Shown: piece after piece, positions 27,638 to 36,593 of the stretch
Numbering within the stretch: the first letter of the stretch is position 1
How the letters are laid out: each line of letters opens with the position of its first letter
Assembly: GCF_001921215.1 (NCBI RefSeq)
Contig: NZ_MSIF01000027.1
Location: 1 to 64,000 of the forward strand
Length of the DNA stretch: 64,000 nt
Reading direction: 5' to 3'
Origin: Actinophytocola xinjiangensis
GTDB lineage: Bacteria; Actinomycetota; Actinomycetes; Mycobacteriales; Pseudonocardiaceae
The notes under the pieces: generated by a model
What the model was told of the DNA's origin: nothing
Database searches by the model: none
What the model saw: the letters and a program-made list of their open reading frames with translations, nothing else
Position numbers and translations under genes: made by a program

Positions 27638-28668
27638 ATGGTCACCTTGATCGCCCGCCCGCTCGCGACCAGCTCGATCGCGTCGGGCAGCTCCGCCAGC
27701 GGCAGCCGGTGGGTGATCAGGTCGGTCACCGGCACCCGTCCGGACGCGATCAGCTCCAGCGCCCGCTTGTTGTGGTCCGGGCTGGACCCGTTCGCGCCGA
27801 CGACCGTCAGCTCCCGGTAGTGCACCAGGTTCGCGTCCAGGGTGATCGTCGGCCGGTCCTTCGGCAACCCGCCGAACAAGCTGATCCGCCCGGCCCGCGC
27901 GGCCATCCGCAGCCCGTCCTCCTGGGCGGCGCCGGACGCGGCGGCGGTGATCACCACGTCCACGCCCCGGCCGCCGGTCAACGCCAGGACCTGCTCGACC
28001 GCGTCGGTCTCCGCCCCGCAGATCGCCGCGTCCGGGGCGACCAGCGCCGAGGCCATGTCCAGCCGGGCGCGGTTGAGCTCGACCAGGAACACCCGCCGCG
28101 CGCCCCGGGCGCGGGCCAGCCGCACGTGCAGGCAGCCGATCGGCCCGGCGCCGACCACGACCACGTCGTCGCCCTCACCGACCCTGGCCAGCTCCTGCCC
28201 GTTGAGGACACACGCGAGCGGCTCGGCGACCGACGCCTCGGCGAACCCGACGTTGTCGGGCACCCGGTTGAGCCCGTCGACAGCCAGCACGGCCCGGGGC
28301 ACCACCAGGTACTCGGCGAACCCGCCGTCGTAGTGGTAGCCGACCGAGGTCTGGTTCGGGCACACGGTGCGGTGCCCGGTGGTGCACTCCTGGCACGTCC
28401 CGCACGGCACGGCCGCGATCACCTGCACCCGCTCGCCCGGCGACCAGCCCGACACGTCCGCGCCGACTCCGACGATCTCGCCGGCGATCTCGTGACCGAT
28501 CACCCTCGGCGGCACCAGGTGGTGGTGGCCGTGGTTGAAGATCTTCACGTCCGTGCCGCAGGTGGAGCAGTTGCGGACCCGGATCTTCACCTCCTCCGGC
28601 CCGGCCTTGGGCTCCTCGGCGTCCTCCAGCCGCAGGTCACCAGGGGCGTAGAAACGCGCGACCCTCAT
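27628..28668 (-). CDS. zinc-dependent polyol (phosphate) dehydrogenase
   Basis: Probable dehydrogenase for the PTS product (a polyol phosphate) or a free polyol, 346 aa. MDR motifs: NCSTCGTDVK, GHEIAGEI, structural zinc CGTCQECTTGHRTVC, Rossmann GAGPIG. It is not related to the classical mannitol-1-phosphate dehydrogenase MtlD, which has no zinc loop. GatD and arabitol-phosphate dehydrogenases are known zinc MDR enzymes acting on PTS products, so that kind of reaction is plausible. The ATG overlaps the EIIA stop by 4 bp. Confidence 0.88.
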   Translation of the reverse strand: MRVARFYAPGDLRLEDAEEPKAGPEEVKIRVRNCSTCGTDVKIFNHGHHHLVPPRVIGHEIAGEIVGVGADVSGWSPGERVQVIAAVPCGTCQECTTGHRTVCPNQTSVGYHYDGGFAEYLVVPRAVLAVDGLNRVPDNVGFAEASVAEPLACVLNGQELARVGEGDDVVVVGAGPIGCLHVRLARARGARRVFLVELNRARLDMASALVAPDAAICGAETDAVEQVLALTGGRGVDVVITAAASGAAQEDGLRMAARAGRISLFGGLPKDRPTITLDANLVHYRELTVVGANGSSPDHNKRALELIASGRVPVTDLITHRLPLAELPDAIELVASGRAIKVTIEP

Positions 28669-29117
28669 CCCTCGATTCCCTTTCCGATCGTGGCGAGCAG
28701 TGCGTGCACCTCGCCGGGGTCCTCGGAGGAGCGCAGCCGCTCCGCCTGGGCCGGTTCCATGAGGATCTGGGCGAGCGCGGAGAGCACCGAGACGTGCTCG
28801 TCGCCCTTGGCGGCGATGGCCACGCAGATGGTCACCCGCTGGCCGTCCCAGTCGACGCCGTCGGGGAACTGGAGCACGCCCAGCGTGGTGCGCCGCACCA
28901 GCGCGCGGCTCGCGTCGGTGCCGTGCGGGATCGCGACGCCCTCGCCGATGTAGGTGGACACGCTGCGTTCGCGGTCGAGCATGCTGTCCGCGTAGCCGGG
29001 TTCGACCGCGCCCAGTTCGTCGAGCAGCGCGCCGGACTGGCGCACCGCGTCCCACTTGTCGGTGGCGCGCCGGCCCAGCCGGATCGCCTCCAACGACAGC
29101 ACACCGGACTCAGCCAC
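28665..29117 (-). CDS. mtlF: PTS mannitol/fructose-type EIIA
   Basis: Sugar-specific phosphotransfer protein, about 150 aa. The phospho-accepting histidine (His65 from this start) lies in VAIPHGTD, as in the fructose-mannitol EIIA family. I choose the GTG at 29117 because GGAAGG sits 11 bases upstream and the length fits MtlF; the GTG at 29129 is an alternative with the Shine-Dalgarno too close. The start overlaps the EIICB stop by 8 bp. The gene name reflects similarity, not a proven substrate. Confidence 0.9.
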   Translation of the reverse strand: MAESGVLSLEAIRLGRRATDKWDAVRQSGALLDELGAVEPGYADSMLDRERSVSTYIGEGVAIPHGTDASRALVRRTTLGVLQFPDGVDWDGQRVTICVAIAAKGDEHVSVLSALAQILMEPAQAERLRSSEDPGEVHALLATIGKGIEG

Positions 29118-30567
29118 GGAGCTCGCCACCTTCCTTGAACGCCTGCTCGACCTCGTCGAACACCGGATCACCCAGGAACATCCGGAACGGGACGACCACC
29201 GCGCCGGGAACCACCGACCGCGCCCGCGCCACCAGGTCGGCGTGGGTCAGCACGAGCCGCGCGTCGGCCGGCAGCTCGTTGATCGGCAGGTGCTTGACCG
29301 TCACCCCGTACGGTTCGAGCCTGGTGCGCAGCTGGCTGGCCAGCATGACGCTGCTGCCCATGCCGGCGTCACAGGCCACCAGCAGGGTGTCGACCTCACT
29401 GGCCAGGACCGAGTGCCGCGTCGCCACCGGCCCGGGGGTGTCGGTGGCGGTGTCAGTGCCGGCGTCGGTCGCCTCGGGGGTGGCCGGCGGCGGTGCCGCG
29501 TCGTCGGCGTCGGCTCCCCGGCCGAAGCGCAGCAGTACCGCGCCGACGACGAACGCCACGCCGGCCGCGACGGCGATCGAGGCCAGCACGCTCAGGTGCC
29601 CGCCCCGCGGGGTGACCGCCAGGTAGGCGAAGATGCTGCCCGGCGCGGGGGTGGACACCAGGCCGGAGTTGGTGATCATGGCGGTGCCGACCCCGGCCAT
29701 CCCGCCGGCGATCGCCGCGATGATCATCTTCGGCTTCATCAGCAGGTACGGGAAGTAGATCTCGTGGATGCCGCCGAGGAACTGGATGATCATCGCGCCC
29801 GGCACGGTCGGCCGGATCTTGCGGGGGCCGAACAGGAACATCGCGACCAGCACGCCCAGGCCAGGCCCGGGGTTGGTCTCGATCATGAACATCAGCGACT
29901 GGCCGACCTCGGCCGACTGGTCGGCGCCGATCGGGCCGAACACCCCGTGGTTGATGGCGTTGTTCAGGAACAACGCCTTGGCCGGCTCGACGATGATCGA
30001 CACCAGTGGCAGCAGACCGTTGTCCACCAGGAAGTCCACGGCGTTGCCGGCGGCGGTGGTCAGGCCCTCCATGACCGGGCCGATGCCCAGCACGCCGACC
30101 AGCGCGATCGCGCCGCCGATGATGCCGGCGGAGAAGTTGTCCACCAGCATCTCGAAGCCGGACCTGATCTTCCCGGCCACCAGCCGGTCGAACCCCTTGA
30201 GCGCCAACGCGGCCAGCGGGCCCATGATCATCGCGCCGAGGAACATCGGCTGGTCGGCGCCGACGACCACGCCCATGGTGGCCACCGCGCCGACGACCGC
30301 GCCGCGCTGGCCGTGGACCATCCGGCCGCCGGTGTAGCCGATCAGCACCGGGAGCAGGACCTTGATCATCGGGTCGACCAGGCCGGCGAGCGTCGCGTTG
30401 GGCGTCCAGCCGGTCGGGATGAACATCGCGGTGATCAGGCCCCAGGCGATGAACGCGCCGATATTGGGCATGATCATGCCGGCGAGGTGGCCGCCGAACC
30501 GCTGCACTCTCGCGCGGAAACCGTTGCCGGATAAGTTCTTCAGCTCCGTCATGGACACGTTGGTCAT
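29110..30567 (-). CDS. mtlA: PTS mannitol-type EIICB permease
   Basis: Membrane transporter that phosphorylates its polyol during uptake, 485 aa. The EIIC half (about 1-345) has the mannitol-family motifs MPNIGAFIAWGLITAMFIP, NNAINHGVFGPIG and GGIHEIYFPY. A low-complexity Ala/Pro/Asp/Thr linker (about 350-385) leads to EIIB with the phospho-cysteine at about residue 399 in ACDAGMGSS. No fused EIIA; that is the next gene. It begins on the ATGA shared with the PfkB gene stop. Confidence 0.92.
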   Translation of the reverse strand: MTNVSMTELKNLSGNGFRARVQRFGGHLAGMIMPNIGAFIAWGLITAMFIPTGWTPNATLAGLVDPMIKVLLPVLIGYTGGRMVHGQRGAVVGAVATMGVVVGADQPMFLGAMIMGPLAALALKGFDRLVAGKIRSGFEMLVDNFSAGIIGGAIALVGVLGIGPVMEGLTTAAGNAVDFLVDNGLLPLVSIIVEPAKALFLNNAINHGVFGPIGADQSAEVGQSLMFMIETNPGPGLGVLVAMFLFGPRKIRPTVPGAMIIQFLGGIHEIYFPYLLMKPKMIIAAIAGGMAGVGTAMITNSGLVSTPAPGSIFAYLAVTPRGGHLSVLASIAVAAGVAFVVGAVLLRFGRGADADDAAPPPATPEATDAGTDTATDTPGPVATRHSVLASEVDTLLVACDAGMGSSVMLASQLRTRLEPYGVTVKHLPINELPADARLVLTHADLVARARSVVPGAVVVPFRMFLGDPVFDEVEQAFKEGGELRG

Positions 30568-31535
30568 CGACTCTGCTCCGTCCGGTCATCCTGGAGCGGC
30601 CCACGCAGGTGCCGCGTGCGGTCTGGGGTCGCCGGCACGAGCACGGCCGTTCTGTCCACATCGGACGGTCCGGGCATGCGGCTGCCGGGCAGCCGCACCG
30701 CCGCCGCGCCCCAGGACAACGCCTCGGTCAGGTCGTCCGCGCCGGTCTCGCCGGCCGCGAGGAACCCGGCGAGCATCGCGTCACCCGCGCCGACCGTGCT
30801 GCGGCCCCGGTCGACGGGCGACTCACCCCAGCGCACCCCGCGCCCGTCGACCAGCACGGCGCCGTCGGCCCCCAGGCTGGCCAGCACCGTCGCCGCCCCC
30901 GCCGCGCGCATCCGGTGCGCCGCCTCGATCGCGTCGGCGACCGTGTGGATCCCGAAGCCGACCGACTCGGCCAACTCCTCCCGGTTGGGCTTCACCAGCG
31001 CCGGCCGCGCCGCCAGCGCCGCGCCCAACGCCGGGCCCGAGCTGTCGACGGCGAACCGCACGCCCAACTCGCCCAGCCGGCGGCCGAGCCCGGCGTAGGA
31101 GCCGTCCGGCACGCCCGGCGGCAGGCTGCCCGAGGCCACCACCCAGTCCGCGCCGGCGGCGGCGTCCAGCACCGCCTCCTCGACCCGCGCGAGGTCGTCG
31201 GGCAGCAGCGACCCGCCCGGCTCGTTGATCTTGGTGACCGTGCCGTCCGGCTCGACCAGGCTGACGTTGGACCGGGTGTGCCCGGCGACCGCGACCGCGA
31301 CGACGTCGATGCCCTCCTGGCGCAGCAGCGCGGTCAACTGCTCGCCCTCCGGCCCACCGCAGGGCACCACCGCGCGCGTCGCCACGCCGTGCGCGGCCAG
31401 CGCCCGGGAGACGTTGACGCCCTTGCCGCCGGGGTCGAGGCGGGCGGCGCTGGCCCGGTTCAGCTCGCCGCGCGACAGCCTGGCCACCTCGATCGTGCGG
31501 TCCAGACTGGGGTTGAGCGTCAGGGTGACGATCAC
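30564..31535 (-). CDS. fruK: 1-phosphofructokinase-type PfkB kinase
   Basis: Phosphorylates fructose-1-phosphate, or a similar ketose phosphate such as tagatose-6-phosphate, to the bisphosphate. 323 aa. LTLNPSLDRTIEV at the start, GGKGVNVSRAL for sugar binding, and the catalytic aspartate in STVGAGDAMLAGF are the PfkB/FruK signatures. The GTG at 31535 overlaps the repressor stop by 4 bp. Its company with a mannitol-type EIICB rather than FruA makes the in vivo substrate uncertain. Confidence 0.88.
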   Translation of the reverse strand: MIVTLTLNPSLDRTIEVARLSRGELNRASAARLDPGGKGVNVSRALAAHGVATRAVVPCGGPEGEQLTALLRQEGIDVVAVAVAGHTRSNVSLVEPDGTVTKINEPGGSLLPDDLARVEEAVLDAAAGADWVVASGSLPPGVPDGSYAGLGRRLGELGVRFAVDSSGPALGAALAARPALVKPNREELAESVGFGIHTVADAIEAAHRMRAAGAATVLASLGADGAVLVDGRGVRWGESPVDRGRSTVGAGDAMLAGFLAAGETGADDLTEALSWGAAAVRLPGSRMPGPSDVDRTAVLVPATPDRTRHLRGPLQDDRTEQSR

Positions 31536-32293
31536 ACGCGCACCACCCTCGGTCCCCGCGACTCGATCTCGGCCGCGGTGCGCTCGTCGAGCCCGGTGTC
31601 GGTGATGAACGTGTCGATCTCGGCGAGCCGGCCGAACCGGGCCAGGTGGTCGGTGCTGAGCTTGGTGTGGTCGGCGAGCAGGACCGTGCGGCGCGCGGCG
31701 GCGATCATCGCGCGCTTCACCGCGGCCTCGGCCTGGTCGGGGGTGGTCAGCCCGCGCTGCACGGACACGCCGTTGGTGGCGATGAAGGCGACGTCGACGT
31801 AGCTCTGGGCCAGGGCCTCGATGGCCCACGGGTCGACGCAGGCCAGCGTGCGGGCGCGTACCCGGCCGCCGATGAACAGCACGGTGATGTTGGTCCGCGT
31901 GGCCAGCGCCTGGGCGGCCGGCAGGGAGTTGGTCAACACGGTGAACTGGCGGTCCACCGGCAGGATCGCGGCCAGCCTGGCGGTGGTGGAGCCGGCGTCG
32001 AGCAGGATCGAGCCCTCGTCGGGCAACTCGGCCAGCGCCGCCTTGGCGATCCGGTCCTTCTCGGCGGTGAGCAGGGCGTCCCGCGCGGCGAGCGCCGGCT
32101 CGAAACCCAGACGCTCCACCGGGATCGCGCCGCCGTGGACCCGGCGGAGCAGCCCGTGCCGTTCGAGCACCGACAGGTCCCGGCGGATGGTCTCACCGGT
32201 CACCGACAGTTCGGCCGACAACTCCGCGACGTCCACCCGTCCGTCGCGGCGGGCGCGGTCGACGATGTGCTGCTGCCGCTCTTCCGCATACAT
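31532..32293 (-). CDS. DeoR/GlpR-family transcriptional repressor
   Basis: Probable repressor of the PTS operon, 253 aa. N-terminal helix-turn-helix (about 5-57) with MYAEERQQHIVDRARRDG and VTGETIRRDLSVLE; the C-terminal DeoR sensor (about 75-235) has ILLDAGSTTA, the sugar-phosphate pocket. As first gene of the operon it is autoregulated by inference. Phosphorylated sugars such as fructose-1-phosphate usually relieve such repressors. Divergent from the alditol oxidase. Confidence 0.92.
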   Translation of the reverse strand: MYAEERQQHIVDRARRDGRVDVAELSAELSVTGETIRRDLSVLERHGLLRRVHGGAIPVERLGFEPALAARDALLTAEKDRIAKAALAELPDEGSILLDAGSTTARLAAILPVDRQFTVLTNSLPAAQALATRTNITVLFIGGRVRARTLACVDPWAIEALAQSYVDVAFIATNGVSVQRGLTTPDQAEAAVKRAMIAAARRTVLLADHTKLSTDHLARFGRLAEIDTFITDTGLDERTAAEIESRGPRVVRV

Positions 32294-32311
32294 GTTGATT
32301 TGCCGCCGTTT

Positions 32312-32348
32312 CTCTGTGTTCCTCTGTATTTACCGTCACAGCTGTGAC
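32312..32348. promoter_or_regulatory. operator region: 10-bp-spaced direct repeats and a palindrome
   Basis: CTCTGTGTT (32312-32320) and CTCTGTATT (32322-32330) repeat with exactly one helical turn of spacing, the arrangement seen for DeoR/GlpR-type operators. Just beside them GTCACAGCTGTGAC (32335-32348) is a perfect 14-bp palindrome. Both lie between the divergent deoR-like and alditol oxidase genes, so one or both probably bind the repressor and control both transcripts. Confidence 0.6.
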
Positions 32349-32392
32349 GAGTCAACACCTGATTTCCGAGCGCGGAGGCGGATACTGGGCCG

Positions 32393-33613
32393 GTGGAACG
32401 CAACTGGGCCGGCAACCTCACCTACCGCGCGACCCGCCTCGAGACCCCGACCAGCATCGACGAGCTGCGCCAACTGGTCGCCGAAACACCGAGGATCCGC
32501 GCCCTCGGCTCGCGCCACTCCTTCAGCGACGTGGCCGACACTCCAGCCGTACTCGTGTCACTGGCCGAACTGCCCGGCACCGTCACCGTCGACGGCGACC
32601 GGGTCACCGTGCCGGCCGCCACCAGCTACGGCGACCTGGCCGCGACCCTGCACACCCACGGCCGCGCCCTGCCCAACCTGGCGTCGCTGCCGCACATCAG
32701 CGTCGCCGGCGGGGTCGCCACCGGCACCCACGGCTCCGGCGACCGCAACGGCTGTCTGGCCACCTCGGTCGCCGCGCTGGACGTCGTCGGCGCCGACGGG
32801 CGGCTGACCAGGATCTCCCGCGACGACCCGGAGTTCGCCGGCTCGGTGGTCGCCCTCGGCGCGCTGGGCGTGGTCGTCTCGGTCGTGCTGGACACCGTGC
32901 CGGCCTTCGACCTGCGCCAGACCGTGTACCCGAGGGTGCCGTGGCGGGCCGTACTCGCCGGGTTCGACGAGCTGATGGCCGCCGGCCACAGCGTCTCCCT
33001 GTTCACCGACTGGGCCGGGGAGAACCTGCGCCAGATCTGGGTCAAGTCCACCGGCGAGCCGCCCGCCGACCTGTTCGGCGTCGCACCGGCCACCACCGCG
33101 CTGCACATGATCCCCGGCGAGTCGACCGACGCGGTCACCGCGCAGCTGGGCGTGCCGGGGCCGTGGCTGGACCGCCTGCCGCACTTCCGCCTCGACCACA
33201 AACCCAGCAGCGGCGACGAACTGCAGAGTGAGTACCTGCTGCCCCGCGACCGCGCCCCCGAGGCGCTGCGCCGGCTGCGCGCCCTGGCCGGCCGGATCGC
33301 CCCGGTCCTGCACGTGACCGAGATCCGCTCGGTCGCCGCCGACGACCTGTGGCTCAGCGGCGCCCACGGCCGCGAGACGATCGCCGTGCACTTCACCTGG
33401 CGCAACCTGCCCGCCCAGGTCGCCGCCCTGCTGCCGGCGGTCGAGGCCGCGCTGCTGACGCTGGACGCGCGGCCCCACTGGGGAAAGGTCTTCGCCACCG
33501 GCGACCTCGCCGGGCGGTATCCGCGCTGGTCGGAATTCCGCGCGCTGCGCCGCGATCGCGACCCCGACGGCCGGTTCACCAATCCCTTCCTGACCCGGCT
33601 GGGTCTGGTCTGA
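32393..33613 (+). CDS. alditol oxidase-like FAD protein (AldO/sugar-lactone oxidase family)
   Basis: Oxidises the terminal hydroxyl of alditols such as xylitol, sorbitol or mannitol with O2, giving aldose and H2O2. 406 aa, close to AldO of Streptomyces. The N-terminal FAD domain has GSRHSFS, with His42 as the likely covalent FAD attachment site; GGVATGTHGSG contacts the cofactor. The C-terminus has ARPHWGKVF, the catalytic HWGK block of the family. Divergent from and probably co-regulated with the polyol PTS operon, so the two offer alternative polyol routes. Confidence 0.88.
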   Translation: MERNWAGNLTYRATRLETPTSIDELRQLVAETPRIRALGSRHSFSDVADTPAVLVSLAELPGTVTVDGDRVTVPAATSYGDLAATLHTHGRALPNLASLPHISVAGGVATGTHGSGDRNGCLATSVAALDVVGADGRLTRISRDDPEFAGSVVALGALGVVVSVVLDTVPAFDLRQTVYPRVPWRAVLAGFDELMAAGHSVSLFTDWAGENLRQIWVKSTGEPPADLFGVAPATTALHMIPGESTDAVTAQLGVPGPWLDRLPHFRLDHKPSSGDELQSEYLLPRDRAPEALRRLRALAGRIAPVLHVTEIRSVAADDLWLSGAHGRETIAVHFTWRNLPAQVAALLPAVEAALLTLDARPHWGKVFATGDLAGRYPRWSEFRALRRDRDPDGRFTNPFLTRLGLV

Positions 33614-33730
33614 CGTTCTTCCCGCGCCGACAATCTGTCCTATCTGACGCACCGGGATTTCTCCGGCGACGCATAATCGACAGTGTCGGACGGCACCGCC
33701 TCGTCGTCGGTGCCGTGGGAAGGATGGCCA

Positions 33731-35491
33731 GTGACACTGCCGCCGGCGGTCCATCGAACAATCGTCGTCGTCGACGTCGAGGGATTCACCGACTCGGGAC
33801 GTCTGGGCGTCGACCACCTCGCCGTGCGCGGGGGAATGTACGACGTCCTGAATACCGCGTTCACCGACTCGGCCATCGACTTCGACTCCTGCGAGCACGA
33901 GGACCGGGGCGACGGCGTGCTCGTGCTGGTGCCGCCGACGGTGTCCAAGAGCGTGATCGCCGACCGCCTGCCCGACCGGCTGGTCGCCGCGCTGCGCCGC
34001 TACAACTCCACCCGGGTGCCGACCTCCCGGTTCCGGCTGCGGGTGGCGATGCACTCCGGCGACATCCGCCGCGACGGCGCCGGCTGGGCCGGCCAGCCGG
34101 TCATCGACACCTTCCGGATCATCGACGCCGACGCCGTGAAGACCGCGCTGCGCGAGTCCGACCGGATGATCGCACTGATCGTCTCCGACCACTTCTACAC
34201 CGACGTCATCCAGGGCGACCCGGGCACCGTGCCCGAGTCCTACACCCACGTCCAGGCCGTCACCAAGAACTTCAGCAAACCCGCGTGGCTGCGCCTGCTC
34301 GGCCACGACGTCACCGCGCGGCCGGCCACCGAACCCACCGCGCGCCCCGAGGTCCTCGGCGTCGTCCGGCCCGCCGACGAACAGGCGCTGCGCCCGCTGC
34401 TGCATGACCAGAACCCGCCCAGGATGAGCACGCTGCTCGGCCGCGCCGCCCAGGGGGTGATTCCGCTGCCCCGCCACGAGACCGTGCCCGACGCCTGGGC
34501 GGCGTTCCAGTTCCTGTCCGACTTCAACGCCGACGTGGACGGCATTCCGCCCTCGATGCTGTTCCTGCAGCTGATCGCGGCCGAACTCGACGACGACACC
34601 GGCGAGCGGCTGCGCGCCTGGATCGCCGACCAGTCACGGCGATTACGGCGCGGCCGGGAGTTGGCCGACCACCCGGTCACCCGCACGCCGGTGCCCGACG
34701 AACCGCACCTGCACCTGACGATCATGGTCGAGCCGGACTCGATCGACCCCAGCCGCTGCCTGCTGTCCTCCTGGCGCCAGGACGACCCGCTGAGCTGGCC
34801 GCCGGTGCGCGGCCCGGTGCGCGAGGTGGAGATGGACGAGTTGGAGTACCGGGTCGACGAGATCATCCTGGACGCCGAGGGCGCGTGGGCCGACAAGGGC
34901 ATCTCCGCGGCCGTGGAATTCCTGCTGCCCCGCACATTGCTGAGCCTGCCGGTCGGCCGGTGGAGCAAGGAGCACGGTTCGGGCAAACCGCGGCCACTGT
35001 CGTTCGATTATCGCGTCAGTATAAGGTCGCTCGAGCGGATGCGCACGAGGCACTGGCACCGTGCCTGGCACGTACGATGGGACTCCATGCTGGAAAACCC
35101 CACCTCCGACCGGATGCACTATTCCGGTTCGGCGAAGGAGCATCCCATCGACGCCGTACTGAGCGACCCGCACTGGGTTGGGCTGGTGATGGCGAAACCG
35201 CCGTCCCCCCAACCAGAACCGGGCGCCGCGCCGGATGAGCTGATGTCCGCGCTCCGCAGCGGGCTGCCGGTGATCTTCTGGCACCCCGACGCCGGCCCCG
35301 AGGATCTCCGGAAGTTGATCGCCGAGGTGCTGCCCGACGGAAGTGGATTGATGGACCGCCTGAGGAAACAAAAGCTGCACGATTCTGGAACGGTCAACAA
35401 CAACTCACTCGTTCGCGATTTGGTGGTAATGTGGGACGACCCGAAAAGAGTAATAGTTCTCGATCAACCGGTGGACCCGACGGAACCGTAA
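33731..35491 (+). CDS. class III cyclase-like domain fused to a VMAP-C (vWA-MoxR-associated) protein
   Basis: Proposed effector/signalling subunit of a ternary NTPase system, 586 aa. Residues about 8-170 look like a class III nucleotidyl cyclase: VVVDVEGFT (metal Asp15), EDRGDG (Asp61), RVAMHSGDI, and a dimer motif altered to QPVIDTFRI, where the usual Asn is Asp, so activity is uncertain. Residues about 210-300 form a helical linker. The C-terminus (about 310-586), with LLPRTLLSLPVGRW, VSIRSLERMR and GLPVIFWHPDAG, matches VMAP-C as I remember it. The GTG at 33731 has GGAAGGA upstream; a start at 33683 is less likely. First gene of a three-gene operon. Confidence 0.78.
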   Translation: MTLPPAVHRTIVVVDVEGFTDSGRLGVDHLAVRGGMYDVLNTAFTDSAIDFDSCEHEDRGDGVLVLVPPTVSKSVIADRLPDRLVAALRRYNSTRVPTSRFRLRVAMHSGDIRRDGAGWAGQPVIDTFRIIDADAVKTALRESDRMIALIVSDHFYTDVIQGDPGTVPESYTHVQAVTKNFSKPAWLRLLGHDVTARPATEPTARPEVLGVVRPADEQALRPLLHDQNPPRMSTLLGRAAQGVIPLPRHETVPDAWAAFQFLSDFNADVDGIPPSMLFLQLIAAELDDDTGERLRAWIADQSRRLRRGRELADHPVTRTPVPDEPHLHLTIMVEPDSIDPSRCLLSSWRQDDPLSWPPVRGPVREVEMDELEYRVDEIILDAEGAWADKGISAAVEFLLPRTLLSLPVGRWSKEHGSGKPRPLSFDYRVSIRSLERMRTRHWHRAWHVRWDSMLENPTSDRMHYSGSAKEHPIDAVLSDPHWVGLVMAKPPSPQPEPGAAPDELMSALRSGLPVIFWHPDAGPEDLRKLIAEVLPDGSGLMDRLRKQKLHDSGTVNNNSLVRDLVVMWDDPKRVIVLDQPVDPTEP

Positions 35492-35504
35492 GGGGTTTTC
35501 ACGG

Positions 35505-36593
35505 ATGAGCGTGAACGAACAGGACACGGAACCCACCGACCGGGCGGCGCACGTCGAACCGCCGGCCTGGTGGATCTACCGTGGCAGCGGCCGGCCCACC
35601 CACGACCTGGACCCGATCACGCTACTGCCGCCGCCTCCGCCGTGGCGGGCGTTCCGGGGAGGCCCACTGCCCGACGAGAGCACCGACACCTCGCCACCGG
35701 ACGACGGCGAGGCCGACCGGCGCCTGGGCACCGAGTTCCACCTGTCCGACCGCGACATCGACTTCCACGAGCTGAACCTGGTCAACGCCGCGCTCTACCT
35801 GCGCCGCCCGCTGCTGGTCACCGGCAAACCGGGCACCGGCAAGTCCAGCACCGCCTACCGCCTGGCCAGGGAACTGGGCCTTGGCCGGGTGCTGCGCTGG
35901 GCGATCACCAGCCACACCACGTTGCAGTCCGGCCTCTACAGCTACGACGCCATCGGGCGCGCCCAGGCCGCCGCGACCGCCCAGGCCACCCGGGGCGGCG
36001 AGCCGGCCGAGGAGCCGCCCATCGGGGACTTCGTGCGGCTCGGCCCCCTGGGCACCGCGTTCCTCCCGACCCGCCGCCCCCGCGTCCTGCTGGTCGACGA
36101 GCTGGACAAGAGCGAGGCCGACCTGCCCAACGACCTGCTGTCGATCTTCGAGGAAGGCGAGTTCCCGATCCACGAACTGGCCAGGGTGCGCGGCCGGGTC
36201 CCCGAGGTCACCGTGCACACCGCCGACCCCAACGGCACCGCGCGAGTGGTCGACGGGCGGGTCGCCTGCCACGCCTTCCCGGTCGTGGTGATGACCAGCA
36301 ACGGCGAACGCGAGTTCCCGCCGGCGTTCCTGCGCCGCTGCCTGCAACTGGAGATCCGCGAACCCACCCTCGAACAGCTCGCCGCGATGGTCGCCAACCA
36401 CCTGCTCGACCCCGCCGGCGAACACCGCGAACGGCTGGTCCGCGAGTTCGCCGAACGCAGCCGGGCCGAGGGCGGGCTGCCGGCCGACCGACTGCTCGAC
36501 GCCGTGTTCCTGGCCACCTCGGGCGCCTACCAACCGGACCAGGTCGCCTGGCCCCGACTGGTCGACGCGCTCTGGCGCCGGCTGACGGTGTGA
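35505..36593 (+). CDS. MoxR-type AAA+ ATPase
   Basis: ATP-driven remodelling subunit, 362 aa. A Pro/Asp-rich N-terminal extension (about 1-70) precedes Walker A TGKPGTGKSS (about 106-114), Walker B RVLLVDELDKS (about 194-203), the sensor MTSNGEREFP, and an arginine finger region FLRRCLQLEI. MoxR ATPases act with vWA proteins on protein complexes; here the vWA partner is the next gene, whose start overlaps this stop (GTGTGA). Thirteen bp separate it from the VMAP gene. Confidence 0.88.
   Translation: MSVNEQDTEPTDRAAHVEPPAWWIYRGSGRPTHDLDPITLLPPPPPWRAFRGGPLPDESTDTSPPDDGEADRRLGTEFHLSDRDIDFHELNLVNAALYLRRPLLVTGKPGTGKSSTAYRLARELGLGRVLRWAITSHTTLQSGLYSYDAIGRAQAAATAQATRGGEPAEEPPIGDFVRLGPLGTAFLPTRRPRVLLVDELDKSEADLPNDLLSIFEEGEFPIHELARVRGRVPEVTVHTADPNGTARVVDGRVACHAFPVVVMTSNGEREFPPAFLRRCLQLEIREPTLEQLAAMVANHLLDPAGEHRERLVREFAERSRAEGGLPADRLLDAVFLATSGAYQPDQVAWPRLVDALWRRLTV

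Noticed and set aside
29110-30567. Naming the permease as fructose FruA
   Set aside because: The motifs NNAINHGVFGP and GGIHEIYFPY belong to the mannitol EIIC family, despite the FruK-like neighbour.
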